A stretch of DNA of 64,000 nt from positions 1-64,000 of the forward strand of contig NZ_JAMDLG010000017.1 of NCBI RefSeq assembly GCF_023721715.1. Direction: 5' to 3'. The DNA comes from Parasegetibacter sp. NRK P23. Lineage in GTDB: Bacteria; Bacteroidota; Bacteroidia; Chitinophagales; Chitinophagaceae. Of this stretch, positions 7,400 through 16,489 are shown piece after piece. Under the pieces are notes generated by a model. That model made no database searches, was not told the origin of the DNA, and saw only the letters and a program-made list of their open reading frames with translations. How positions within the stretch are numbered: the stretch's first letter is position 1; each line of letters starts with the position of its first letter. A program made the position numbers and the translations under genes.

Positions 7400-8854
7400 T
7401 TAAACCGTTTTTTCAACTGAATATTTTTTGCCGAACCTGTCGGTGGCCACCACTTTCACGCTGACGGCTTTCTGAGGAAGCGCAGCGGTGAAAAGGTGTT
7501 CCGTTTTGTTAGGCTCCACGAAGCCCCGGGTTTTCGGCAGTTCCTTACCAAGATACAACATAACGGTTTCAGGATCCATCCCTTCCTGTTGCCGCAGGGT
7601 TCCTTTGTAACTATTATCGAGCCAGTATTCCACTTTCCAGGCGGGATCGTGGTTCCAAACGTTTACGAGTAATTCTTTTTCGCCAGACTGGCTTTGCTGT
7701 GTTTTCAACTCTAATTGATGGTCGGCGGGCATTCCGGTTGATTTGTAGTACCACTTCAGTTCCGTCCCGTCCACTTCATACACGCCGTATCCACCGGGCG
7801 TTCCATCGCCACAGATTCTGCCCACCCACCAGGGGCCGCAAACAGTTCCGTGGTTGTGTTCAAAAACCCCTCTTTCTATCGAGTTCCGGTTGATGTGGGT
7901 ATGGCCGGTCATCAGGTGCATCTTATAACCCTTCGTGATGTTCAGCAATACCTCTTTGTTTTTCGTGGCTTTCAGGATAGGAATATGGGCACACAGTACC
8001 AGCAGGTGGTCTTTAGGTACGAAGGAAAGATCTTTTTTTAACCAGGCCAGTTGCTGGTTGGAAATATGGCCATCGTATTCGCGGGCCTTTCCGAGATAAC
8101 GCACGTTATCCAGCACCACATAGTGCACTTTCCCGCGGTTGAACGAATAATGGGAGGGGCCAAAGTGTTGATTGAACGTCACATCCGAAGTTTCATCTCC
8201 ACCCTTTTCCAGGTCCATATCGTGGTTGCCCATACATTGGAAGAAGGGTACACCCATTTCAGCGACGGCACCGGCGTAGTCGGGGAACATATCAAGGGTA
8301 TCCCAAACAATATCGCCTACGGTAATGCCGTGCAGCAGCGTTCCTTCGGGCATTTCATTTTTCAGTTTTACCACATCCGGAACGGTCTGCGTCATCATCT
8401 TCTTTACGTCCGCTTTTGTTTTTGTTTGCGGATCGGCCCAAATAAGGAAAGAATGCTTTTCGTCGGATACCGGTAGTTTTTCCAGTGAAAAAACAACTTC
8501 CTGGTCCGTTATTTCACCTACGGGAACATAATGCTTGGTAATCCCCTTCTCCTGGAGGAACGCATGGCCCGATGGGGTGGAAATAAACACGAAGCGTGCA
8601 TCGGTATGCATGGTAAAATCAAATGCACCGTTCTTATCCGTTTTCAACACGGAGAATCCATCGCTCACCACTACGCCGGAGATGCCTTTTCCATTGCTCA
8701 CCACTTTTCCTTTTACCCGTTTCTTTTCCTTCAGAATAGATTTCGGGTTCTTTTTCACCGCCTTTTTAACGTTGGCGGAAACAAACTGATAGCCTGTGAG
8801 CAATACGCCCCCGGTAAGTAAGAGGGAGCGGATGATAAACGATCTTCTTTTCAT
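7400..8854 (-). CDS. Exported calcineurin-like metallophosphoesterase
   Basis: A 484-residue phosphoesterase with an N-terminal MKRRSF..RSLLLTGG segment that looks like a Tat-type or anchored signal. An N-terminal beta domain (residues of about 45-125) precedes the metallophosphoesterase core, which carries D141-x-Q143, GDxxxD (D181), GNHD (209-212), H290 and GHTH (317-320). A C-terminal beta domain follows. The D-x-Q in the first motif, in place of the usual D-x-H, is a feature to check. The likely substrates are phosphomonoesters or phosphodiesters, perhaps glycerophosphodiesters. It lies 12 nt after the PLD-like gene and 5 nt before the SGNH gene, so it is part of one transcription unit. 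Confidence 0.9.
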   Translation of the reverse strand: MKRRSFIIRSLLLTGGVLLTGYQFVSANVKKAVKKNPKSILKEKKRVKGKVVSNGKGISGVVVSDGFSVLKTDKNGAFDFTMHTDARFVFISTPSGHAFLQEKGITKHYVPVGEITDQEVVFSLEKLPVSDEKHSFLIWADPQTKTKADVKKMMTQTVPDVVKLKNEMPEGTLLHGITVGDIVWDTLDMFPDYAGAVAEMGVPFFQCMGNHDMDLEKGGDETSDVTFNQHFGPSHYSFNRGKVHYVVLDNVRYLGKAREYDGHISNQQLAWLKKDLSFVPKDHLLVLCAHIPILKATKNKEVLLNITKGYKMHLMTGHTHINRNSIERGVFEHNHGTVCGPWWVGRICGDGTPGGYGVYEVDGTELKWYYKSTGMPADHQLELKTQQSQSGEKELLVNVWNHDPAWKVEYWLDNSYKGTLRQQEGMDPETVMLYLGKELPKTRGFVEPNKTEHLFTAALPQKAVSVKVVATDRFGKKYSVEKTV

Positions 8855-8866
8855 TGTGCGGGTTGC

Positions 8867-10063
8867 TTAGAAGTTTATGCCGGGAATTGTTTTAAGTTCA
8901 TTGAAATATTGAATGTAGCTGTCGTACAGCGGAGCGTTCACCCATTGCAGCAGTATTTCATTGTTGTTGCGCAACGCATTAGTGGTAAAATTATGAGAAC
9001 CGGTTACGAGCACTTTCGCACTGGCCCCTGACCAGCTTCCTTCTATCAGCATGAATTTGGCATGGATATTCACTTTCTGCCCGGGTTGTGTCATGTTGTA
9101 CATTTTCACCGATCCACCAGCGTTCACCAGTTCTTTCAACACCTGCTGAACTTCTATATCGATGGACGACTTCACCACCAGTTCCACCTTCGCTCCTTTT
9201 TTACGGAGGTCAAGCAGTTTCTCAGCCACGTTTATCCTCGACTTCACCCAATCGCTCATACCTATCCGTATCGTGGCAGTTGCCGGTGTGGTTATTTTAT
9301 TCAATATTTCTATGATCGTATCATCGCCGTAAGCGCTGCCATTTCTTCGTTTGGGAAGAAAGAAAGCCGTTATGCCCGCGCCCTCATCCTGAAATTCCTC
9401 GTACCAGAACTGGCTCATTCCTGCTGTAGCGCGCTGTTTCAACTGGCTCCAGTAATTCCTGAATGCATGGTATACACCTTCATTCGAAAACACCAGCGCA
9501 TCCTGCATCTTTTTCGTTTCACTGATGTTCCAGTTGTGCGATGTCTGGAACACAATATTATTTCTTTTTCCATTACTGGTAACCGCCGATGAAACCAGCA
9601 TGAACTTGTTGTGGTTAATGGCCGTGCTTCCCGCATCACTTACGGTGGCTACTACTTCCGAAGGGGCTGACAACCGACTGGATAAACGTGGTATCAACAT
9701 GCTGTTCATCTGAATGGATTCTTCCCTGCTTTTATCTAAAATAATTTTCACCACAACGCCTCTCTGATGGGCTTTCACCAGTTCATCTTCCAGTGCCGGA
9801 TAATCCATCAGGTAGATGCACAAGTGAATAGAATCCTTTGCAGGAGTAGCTTTCACCAATTGTATGAGCTTATCGATGATGGTATAAGACGACTGCCCCG
9901 CAGCTACTTTTGCCGGTTCCGTAAAATAAACGCCGGGCAATGTTAATGCCACGGGAACTAATGTTTCCTGCTGTTCTTCCGTGGTTCCTTCCCCTGCTCC
10001 TTTTGAACAGGACAACAAAAAAACAGCAACGATCAGCGCGATCGCTGTACAGTAATTCTTCAT
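8867..10063 (-). CDS. Phospholipase D-like lipoprotein
   Basis: A 398-residue lipoprotein (lipobox LLSC, Cys19) with the two-repeat PLD fold. The first HKD-type motif is HNKFML (H151, K153) with SHNWN at 175-179. The second is HAKFML (H333, K335) with GSHN at 355-358. In canonical HxKx4D motifs the last residue is Asp; here it is Ser in repeat one and Glu in repeat two. The His and Lys pairs remain, so phosphodiester chemistry is plausible. Substrates in this superfamily include phospholipids, cardiolipin and DNA. It is the first gene after an internal terminator (10084-10126), leaving only about 20 nt for a promoter, so it may depend on read-through. Confidence 0.85.
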   Translation of the reverse strand: MKNYCTAIALIVAVFLLSCSKGAGEGTTEEQQETLVPVALTLPGVYFTEPAKVAAGQSSYTIIDKLIQLVKATPAKDSIHLCIYLMDYPALEDELVKAHQRGVVVKIILDKSREESIQMNSMLIPRLSSRLSAPSEVVATVSDAGSTAINHNKFMLVSSAVTSNGKRNNIVFQTSHNWNISETKKMQDALVFSNEGVYHAFRNYWSQLKQRATAGMSQFWYEEFQDEGAGITAFFLPKRRNGSAYGDDTIIEILNKITTPATATIRIGMSDWVKSRINVAEKLLDLRKKGAKVELVVKSSIDIEVQQVLKELVNAGGSVKMYNMTQPGQKVNIHAKFMLIEGSWSGASAKVLVTGSHNFTTNALRNNNEILLQWVNAPLYDSYIQYFNELKTIPGINF

Positions 10064-10083
10064 ATGATCAAATTGTGAAGAAT

Positions 10084-10126
10084 AAAAAAAGGCGGTACGG
10101 ATGCTTGTTGAAAAGTCCGTACCGCC
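10084..10126 (-). terminator. Rho-independent terminator after DUF5689 gene
   Basis: A perfect 11-bp GC-rich stem (10091-10101 with 10116-10126) has a 14-nt loop and, on the minus strand, is followed by seven U residues. It splits the locus into an upstream transport unit (glpD to DUF5689) and a downstream enzyme unit (PLD-like to GDPD). The next start codon is only about 20 nt away, so it may act as an attenuator. Confidence 0.9.
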
Positions 10127-10139
10127 CTATATAATCATG

Positions 10140-11666
10140 TTATTCTTTCAGTTTCGTGGCTCCTTCCGTTTCGATATCCGTGAGTGTGGAAGTGGCACTG
10201 AGCGGAAGTATCACCTGCGACCTGGCCTTCACCCATTTGCCGAGTACGGGATTGTATTCTCCGCCCAACAGGTTGAAGAAACCGGTGGAAATACCGCCAT
10301 ACACCAGGTTCAGCGTATTGGACCCGGCCCTGTAATAAGGTTGATCCTCCAGCGTAATCGGGTTCCGCACATCATAATAATCCGTATCTCCCACCCTGAA
10401 CCCTACTTGTGGCGGACCCGCGGAGTATATGCTGCCGTTCGCGCCTACAAAAAGCACATCTAGTGGTTTGGTATCTTTTGTCACGGTAGTTCCCGCAAAA
10501 ACAGCGATCCCCGATGCGTTGCCGCTGTTGGCCAGCAGGTTCGTGGTTTTGGTACCGAATCCATCCCCATCCGTATTTCCATAATGGAAGGAACGGACCC
10601 AATTCGCGGAGCTGATGTTCGTGGAGCCACTGCCATTGATCACTTTCGTAGAGCCTCCGATATAGAAATAAGTTCCTTTAGCCGCGAACCCTGTTGTAAG
10701 GTTAAACTTATAGGTGCGCAGGCCGCCCGTTGCCCATCCATTCACCGGGATGCCCGTTGGCGTGGCGGTTCCCGCATTGTTTACTGTAACCACGGAATAC
10801 GGTGTAACGGAAAAATCAATATCGCGCGTAGCGAGCAACTGGATGTATTCGTAATTGTTATCGCTGCCGTTGGCATCGTTCAGGAACCCTGAGATCACCA
10901 TGGGCACAATGTTTATTTCTGAACTCAGCACCACAATATCATCCGCCTTGCGCACCCTGAACTCGGGAATGGTATCGCCCGACGCATTAAAAGTGTTCAG
11001 TACAATACCATAATAATTGGCGCTGAAAGGCAATACATTGTTCGCGATGGCCGAGCCTGGCAACGTATTCAGTGTGATATCGCCGAAACCATCGTTCAGC
11101 ATTTTTTGTCCGGAGAATACATCGGTTGGCGCAGGCAGTGGGTTAAAACTTCCTTTCACGATCACCGACAAAGTTCCCTCATACCAATCTGGATGCTCCA
11201 GTATTTTGTTGATGGGTACCCTTACCACCGGCAGTGTATTTCCGGAAGACACTTTGGTGATGCCGCCTTTGGGAATATCGGTCACCATCAGCAGGCCACC
11301 TTCATTGGTGAGGGTAGCGCCGTTCAGTTCCACATGCAGGGAATCTCCGGGTACGTACCCGGCCGCTTCGCTGCCGATCTTCAAGGCGATACCGCGCAAC
11401 GCATCCAGGCGACGCGCATCCTGCACGAACACCAGGCCTTCCGGCAGGTTGTTCCCGGAATGATCCGATACTACCACGGCCGCCAGTTTGGTGGCGCCGA
11501 ACATGTTTTGTGTGGTCAATTTGACGTCCTCACCTTTGTAAATACCGCGCACATCATAGATGGCAATGTACGGACTCACCTTTCCACCACCGTAATTGCC
11601 GTTCTTATCGCAACCTGTTACCGCGGCAAGCGCCAGTACCAGTGATATATAGAGTAGCTTTTTCAT
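10140..11666 (-). CDS. DUF5689 domain lipoprotein, copy 1
   Basis: A 508-residue lipoprotein (signal ending in AAVTGC) whose N-terminal half matches DUF5689 (pattern YDVRGIYKGEDVKL...AAVVVSDHSG). DUF5689 proteins are common partners of SusC/SusD in Bacteroidota, probably as surface-exposed binding lipoproteins. Residues of about 250-500 form a second beta-rich region with a conserved RSFHYGNTDGDGFGTKT segment. It follows susD copy 1 by 28 nt and is closed by a terminator. A clear paralogue is at 19678-21285. The ligand is unknown; the genomic setting suggests glycerol-phosphate compounds. Confidence 0.85.
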   Translation of the reverse strand: MKKLLYISLVLALAAVTGCDKNGNYGGGKVSPYIAIYDVRGIYKGEDVKLTTQNMFGATKLAAVVVSDHSGNNLPEGLVFVQDARRLDALRGIALKIGSEAAGYVPGDSLHVELNGATLTNEGGLLMVTDIPKGGITKVSSGNTLPVVRVPINKILEHPDWYEGTLSVIVKGSFNPLPAPTDVFSGQKMLNDGFGDITLNTLPGSAIANNVLPFSANYYGIVLNTFNASGDTIPEFRVRKADDIVVLSSEINIVPMVISGFLNDANGSDNNYEYIQLLATRDIDFSVTPYSVVTVNNAGTATPTGIPVNGWATGGLRTYKFNLTTGFAAKGTYFYIGGSTKVINGSGSTNISSANWVRSFHYGNTDGDGFGTKTTNLLANSGNASGIAVFAGTTVTKDTKPLDVLFVGANGSIYSAGPPQVGFRVGDTDYYDVRNPITLEDQPYYRAGSNTLNLVYGGISTGFFNLLGGEYNPVLGKWVKARSQVILPLSATSTLTDIETEGATKLKE

Positions 11667-11694
11667 ACTTAATGTTTTTTAATTGTTGCCATAA

Positions 11695-13233
11695 CTAAGG
11701 CCGCTGCCACCATACTAGTGTAGACATATTATCCGCGCCCTGGCGGTCCACGGCGATCCGGTAATTGGTTGGATTCGTGGACTGCACATACACCGGATAG
11801 TTCATCCTTCCGGGCATGATGCCGCCGTTCTGCAATCCCGCGCCTTTCGGCAGAACGGGATACCCTGTTCTCCTGTATTCAAACCATTGCTGGTAGTCTA
11901 CCAGGAACAGCGCATAATATTTCTGCAAATGAATCTTCGCCAGTTTCTCTTCAAAAGATTCCGCATCGTTCCACTGAATATCCGCGGCTTCCAGGAAACT
12001 CTGGATGGCCACGTTCCAGGTGGGCACCCAGTATTTGATGGCGGCTTCGGCCCCCAGGTTATAATGCGCGGCTGGTGATGCGGTTGTCCATCCCCGTAAG
12101 GCCGCTTCTGCGCGGATGAACTGCACTTCAGCGTAGTTCATGATGATGCCCGTCATGGGATCGTTCATTAAAGTAGGCGCTGCGTTACCGGAAACGGTTT
12201 GGTTCGTAGAATAGAAGTAGGATTTCTTTTCCGGATTTTCATTGGGATGGTAGCCGCTGGGCACGCCCTGGAAAGAACCCTGGAACGCCGCTATGCGCCA
12301 CCTGTTCACGCCACTGGTTCCCCAAACGGGATCAATGCGTGGATCACGCCAGTTTACCAGGTTATCGATGAAGAAGCTCGCGATGGCGGGCTGCCGGAAA
12401 TCCTGCTCCCGAACGGTAAGCAATGGAGAGTTGAGTGCGCCGCCGCCGATCCATTGCACAATGGCGGATTCTTCATTGCTGGCAATCACCGGGTAGTTCG
12501 CGGCGTTGGTCTCCAGTATTTCCCTGATCTTGGTGATGCAGGCATCGGCGACATCAGCCTTATGTGAAATACGCAGCAATAACCGCAGGTACAGGGAGTT
12601 GCAGAATTTTCTCCAGCGGAAAAGGTTGCCGCCGTAAATGGGATCACTTGCGCCCACAATGGCAGTATCTCCTTTCAGCAATTCATTCGCCTGCTCCAGT
12701 TTGCTGAAGATATCCAGGTAGATGGTTTTCTGTTCATCGAATTTCGGTTCGAAGTTCAGGCTGTCTTTTCCCTGGTTCGATTCAAAATAAGGAATGTCTC
12801 CAAAGGTATCCGTGAGGTTGGCATAGATCCAGCTTTGGAGGATAAGCGAAATGGCCCGGTAAGATGAATTACTGTTGGGCGCGGTGTTCGCTACTTTGTA
12901 GATGTCTTTGATATCCGTAAGCTGCGAATACAGGCCATTGTAGAAATAATCCGAGAGGTTTGACCTGAAATCGTACCGGAAAACGCGTCCTTCCGCATCG
13001 CCCATGTCTACGGTCACCTGCATGAGTTCGTTGTTGAAGTTCCGGTTGCGGATCATATTATAGGTCATCGTATTCACGACGGAAGGCTGTAACAATTGCT
13101 GCGGCAGCGCTTCAGGCACGGCGTTCGGATTGGTGTTCTTCGCTGTAAAATCTTTTGTACAGGAACTGAGCGTTACACTTCCGAGCAGCAGTGTGGCGGT
13201 TATATGTTGAAGTATTTTTTTCATGGTCATCAT
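11695..13233 (-). CDS. SusD-like surface lipoprotein, copy 1
   Basis: A 512-residue SusD/RagB-type lipoprotein (lipobox LSSC) of the SusD-like_2 kind, judged from the NRNFNNELMQVTV and LQSWIYANLTDTFGDIPY segments. It would cap the SusC channel on the cell surface and bind the ligand. The C-terminus has the usual YYALFLVDYQQWFEYRRTG motif. It starts 1 nt after susC copy 1 and is followed 28 nt later by the DUF5689 gene. A close paralogue lies at 21304-22884. SusD proteins mostly serve glycans, but this locus has no glycoside hydrolase. Confidence 0.92.
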   Translation of the reverse strand: MMTMKKILQHITATLLLGSVTLSSCTKDFTAKNTNPNAVPEALPQQLLQPSVVNTMTYNMIRNRNFNNELMQVTVDMGDAEGRVFRYDFRSNLSDYFYNGLYSQLTDIKDIYKVANTAPNSNSSYRAISLILQSWIYANLTDTFGDIPYFESNQGKDSLNFEPKFDEQKTIYLDIFSKLEQANELLKGDTAIVGASDPIYGGNLFRWRKFCNSLYLRLLLRISHKADVADACITKIREILETNAANYPVIASNEESAIVQWIGGGALNSPLLTVREQDFRQPAIASFFIDNLVNWRDPRIDPVWGTSGVNRWRIAAFQGSFQGVPSGYHPNENPEKKSYFYSTNQTVSGNAAPTLMNDPMTGIIMNYAEVQFIRAEAALRGWTTASPAAHYNLGAEAAIKYWVPTWNVAIQSFLEAADIQWNDAESFEEKLAKIHLQKYYALFLVDYQQWFEYRRTGYPVLPKGAGLQNGGIMPGRMNYPVYVQSTNPTNYRIAVDRQGADNMSTLVWWQRP

Positions 13234-13234
13234 T

Positions 13235-16200
13235 TTAGAATCCGATTACTAAGTTGGCGCCGATGGTTCTGGTAGAAGGGAACTGCGCTGTTTCAAAGCC
13301 CTGCACGATATCGGTGCCCGCGAGCGTACCGAATTCAGGATCGAACATGGGCCAGGGCGACCAGATGAACAGGTTCCGGCCATATACGCCGAAGGTGGCA
13401 CGCTGTAATCCAAGTTTTTTCAGCGCCTTCGCTTTCAGCGAATAGTCGAGGCGTGCTTCGCGGAACTTGACAAAATCCGTGGAGAAGGTGCTTCCTTCGC
13501 CATTGTCTATGCCCCAGTGGGAACGGTAGTATTCATCGATGTTCGTGGCGATGGTGGTATTCGGCACATATTTACCATCTGTGCCTAATACTACTCCGTT
13601 ACCGATGATGCCGTTATAGCGGCCGGGGATGGTATTGGTTGTTTTCCCCTGTTCCGCCAGTTTGTAGTGCATCAGCGAGTGGGCCACAGCGCCCATCTGC
13701 GCGTCGAACAGGAAGTTCAGCCTGAAATTTTTATAAGAAAGATCATTGCTGAAACCGAATTTATAACGGGGAATGGTATTCCCGAGGTACTGCACGTCTT
13801 CGCTGATTTTAGCGTAGCCGGTGGTTTCATCGTACACGATCTGTCCATCGGGGGAACGCACATAACCTCTTCCGTACAAATCGCCCATGCTGCCTCCTAC
13901 TTTCGCCACGATCTGTCCGCCGGCAACGGGCCCTGTTCTTAATACGACTGAACTGTCGAGTAATTCCGCCACTTTATTGCTGTTGGAGGAGAAAACGAAA
14001 TTGGTGTTCCAGCGCAACCCGTTTTTGATGTTCACGGGTGTTGCATTGATCGCGAGTTCAAAGCCCCTGTTGTTCACACGACCCGCGTTGAAATAGGCGG
14101 TGGCGTACCCGCTGGCCCTGTCTACCACGCGCGAAAGTATCTGGTTCTTTGTATTGCCTTCATACAGCGCAACATCGAAGCCGAGCCGGTTTTTAAACAA
14201 TTTCACATTAGCGCCCACTTCATACGTGATCGTTTTGAGTGGTTTCAGATTGGGATTGGCCAATACGGAGGGGTTAGTCAATCCGCCGGCGAACTGACTT
14301 CCAGGTGATACATAATAGAAGGAAGTGAGGTATTCTCTCGTGCCCCCGCTGCCCACGCCAGAAGCGGAGAAACGGAGCTTGGCGAAATCGATGGAGGCGG
14401 GCATTGTCACGAGATCCGACAGCACAAAACTAAGGTTGGCCGATGGGTAGAAGAACCCGGCGTTCTCGGTTCTGGCCGGTGTTGCGAGTACGCTCGTCCA
14501 GTCCTGTCTGCCGGTGAGGTCCAGGAACAGGTAGTTTCTGAAACCCGCGGTCAGGATACCGTAGAAGCTGTTGATGGCGTATTCGCTCTGATAAGGCAGT
14601 GTAATCAATTGCCCCGCGCTGTTGGCGAACGTATAGATGCCGGGAGAAGTAAGGGAGTCAGCCCGCAGTTCATCCTTATTGTAGTTGTTGCGCGTGGCGC
14701 TTCCGCCACCGGTGATCGAGAAATCGAAATCGCTGTTGATTTTCTTGGCGTATTTCAGCAGGAAATCGGTTGTGGCTTCCTGTGAGAAGATGTTTTGGGT
14801 ACGGAAGCTTCCTTTCGGCAACCGGGAACCGGCATCGTAAGGTCTTTCCTGGGCACGCGCCTCGTAGCTGAAGTCCATGCCCGTTCTTACCATCAGGCTA
14901 AGTTCAGGGGTAAAGTTATACGTGGCCTGCACATTGCCATTGAAAGCATGGCGGTTGGAACGGTTGATGAATTCGTATGCGATGGCGAAAGGGTTCTCGG
15001 GGAAGGTGCTGAAGGGGTAAGCGATTTGTCTTCCCGTCTGGCCGTTTCTCCAGTAATTCCTCAGCCAATCCATATCGGCATTGGGTTGCCAGAAGATGAA
15101 CCAATACATGATGGACTGGTTGCCGTATCCAGCGCCGGGCAGGTTATCGCTCCATTTGTTGTTGTAGTTTACTTTAGCGGCGATCTGCAATTTCTCGTTC
15201 ACTTTCGTGTTCACGGAAAGGGCCACGGTGTTCCTGTTGTAACCGGTGTTGGGTGTGATCCAGTTGTTGGTGACGTTGGTGAAGGAGAACCTGGCGGAAG
15301 TTTTTTCCGTACCGCCTTCCACACTAACGGTATTGGTCAGTGTTTTGCCGGTTTCGAAATACTTCTTCAGTTTATTCTTATAGGGTACCCAGGGTGTTCT
15401 TACTGTTCCCCTGGTTTGGGTTACGGGATCCCATTGGTAGAAGAGTTGTCCGTCGAAACGTGGTCCGTAGGCGGAAGAAGTTCCGCTGGTGGAAGGACCG
15501 TCTTCCGAGGTGCCGAGGGAATAGTAGTTGGCGCCGTTCAGCCCCTGACCATATTCCCATTGAAAATCGGGCCAGCGGTTCACCTGTTCAATATTGGCGT
15601 TGGAATTGAGTGTTACGCCCCACCCTTTCTTTTTGCTTGCGCCCGATTTGGTGGTGATGATGATGGCGCCATTTGCGGCACGCTGGCCATATAGCGCGGC
15701 AGCGCCTGGACCTTTCAATACGGTCACGCTTTCAATGTCTTCGGGGTTGATATCGTTGATGCCGCTTCCGTAGTCGGCGGGCATGTTGTCGCTGCTGGTA
15801 CCATAGGCGCTTTCTCCTGAAATGGCCGTTCTTCTGCCGCTACCCTGGTTCATGATCACACCGTCTACCACCAGCAACGCTTCGTTGTCGCCGGTGAGGT
15901 TGTTTTCACCGCGAAGGATGATTTTGTTGGAACCGGTGGGACCACTGTTGGAGCGCACAAGATTCAGCCCGGCCACTTTACCTGAAAGGGCGTCGGTCCA
16001 GTTGCTGGCCATCGCATTGGTCAGTTGCTCTCCCTGCACGGTGGTGGTGGCATAGCCCAGCGCTCTTTCTTCCCGCTTAATACCGAGGGCGGTCACTACT
16101 ACATTTTCCAGTTCGTTGGCTGTACCGAGCAATTGCACCGTGAGCCGGTCCTGTTTTCCCACCTTTACTTCTCTCACCTGGAAGCCGATGGCGGAAAAAA

Positions 16201-16456
16201 CAAGGGTTTCGTTTTCCGCTGCATTGATGGAGAATTCCCCTTTTTCGTTAGATGTGGTTCCCCTGCTGGTACCCTTCACCTGGACGTTCACATCGGGGAT
16301 GGGCTTATTGTCGTTGGGATTCGTCACCGTTCCGGTGATCTTTTTTTGCTGGGCGAACAAAGCCATGTTCACCAGGAGCAGGACAACAATACCGAGCAAT
16401 TTCGGTACCGGCAGTTTTCTTCCTGCAGCAATCGTTGAGATTTTCATAAGCAACAC
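13235..16456 (-). CDS. SusC/RagA TonB-linked outer-membrane protein, copy 1
   Basis: A 1073-residue TonB-dependent outer-membrane transporter. A signal peptide ends near ALFAQQKK and is followed by a carboxypeptidase-regulatory-like beta domain (residues of about 38-110), the plug with the GKVAGLNLVR segment, a TonB-plug signature VTVLKGPGAAALYGQRAANGA, and a 22-strand barrel. It has no N-terminal STN domain, so it is not expected to signal to an ECF/FecR pair. Translation could start at 16456 or at the internal ATG at 16447. It lies 33 nt after glpT and 1 nt before susD. The linkage to glpT and glpD suggests a glycerol-phosphate-containing ligand. Confidence 0.93.
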   Translation of the reverse strand: MLLMKISTIAAGRKLPVPKLLGIVVLLLVNMALFAQQKKITGTVTNPNDNKPIPDVNVQVKGTSRGTTSNEKGEFSINAAENETLVFSAIGFQVREVKVGKQDRLTVQLLGTANELENVVVTALGIKREERALGYATTTVQGEQLTNAMASNWTDALSGKVAGLNLVRSNSGPTGSNKIILRGENNLTGDNEALLVVDGVIMNQGSGRRTAISGESAYGTSSDNMPADYGSGINDINPEDIESVTVLKGPGAAALYGQRAANGAIIITTKSGASKKKGWGVTLNSNANIEQVNRWPDFQWEYGQGLNGANYYSLGTSEDGPSTSGTSSAYGPRFDGQLFYQWDPVTQTRGTVRTPWVPYKNKLKKYFETGKTLTNTVSVEGGTEKTSARFSFTNVTNNWITPNTGYNRNTVALSVNTKVNEKLQIAAKVNYNNKWSDNLPGAGYGNQSIMYWFIFWQPNADMDWLRNYWRNGQTGRQIAYPFSTFPENPFAIAYEFINRSNRHAFNGNVQATYNFTPELSLMVRTGMDFSYEARAQERPYDAGSRLPKGSFRTQNIFSQEATTDFLLKYAKKINSDFDFSITGGGSATRNNYNKDELRADSLTSPGIYTFANSAGQLITLPYQSEYAINSFYGILTAGFRNYLFLDLTGRQDWTSVLATPARTENAGFFYPSANLSFVLSDLVTMPASIDFAKLRFSASGVGSGGTREYLTSFYYVSPGSQFAGGLTNPSVLANPNLKPLKTITYEVGANVKLFKNRLGFDVALYEGNTKNQILSRVVDRASGYATAYFNAGRVNNRGFELAINATPVNIKNGLRWNTNFVFSSNSNKVAELLDSSVVLRTGPVAGGQIVAKVGGSMGDLYGRGYVRSPDGQIVYDETTGYAKISEDVQYLGNTIPRYKFGFSNDLSYKNFRLNFLFDAQMGAVAHSLMHYKLAEQGKTTNTIPGRYNGIIGNGVVLGTDGKYVPNTTIATNIDEYYRSHWGIDNGEGSTFSTDFVKFREARLDYSLKAKALKKLGLQRATFGVYGRNLFIWSPWPMFDPEFGTLAGTDIVQGFETAQFPSTRTIGANLVIGF

Positions 16457-16489
16457 TTGGGTTATTAAAGATTGTTTTGGTTCCTTCTA

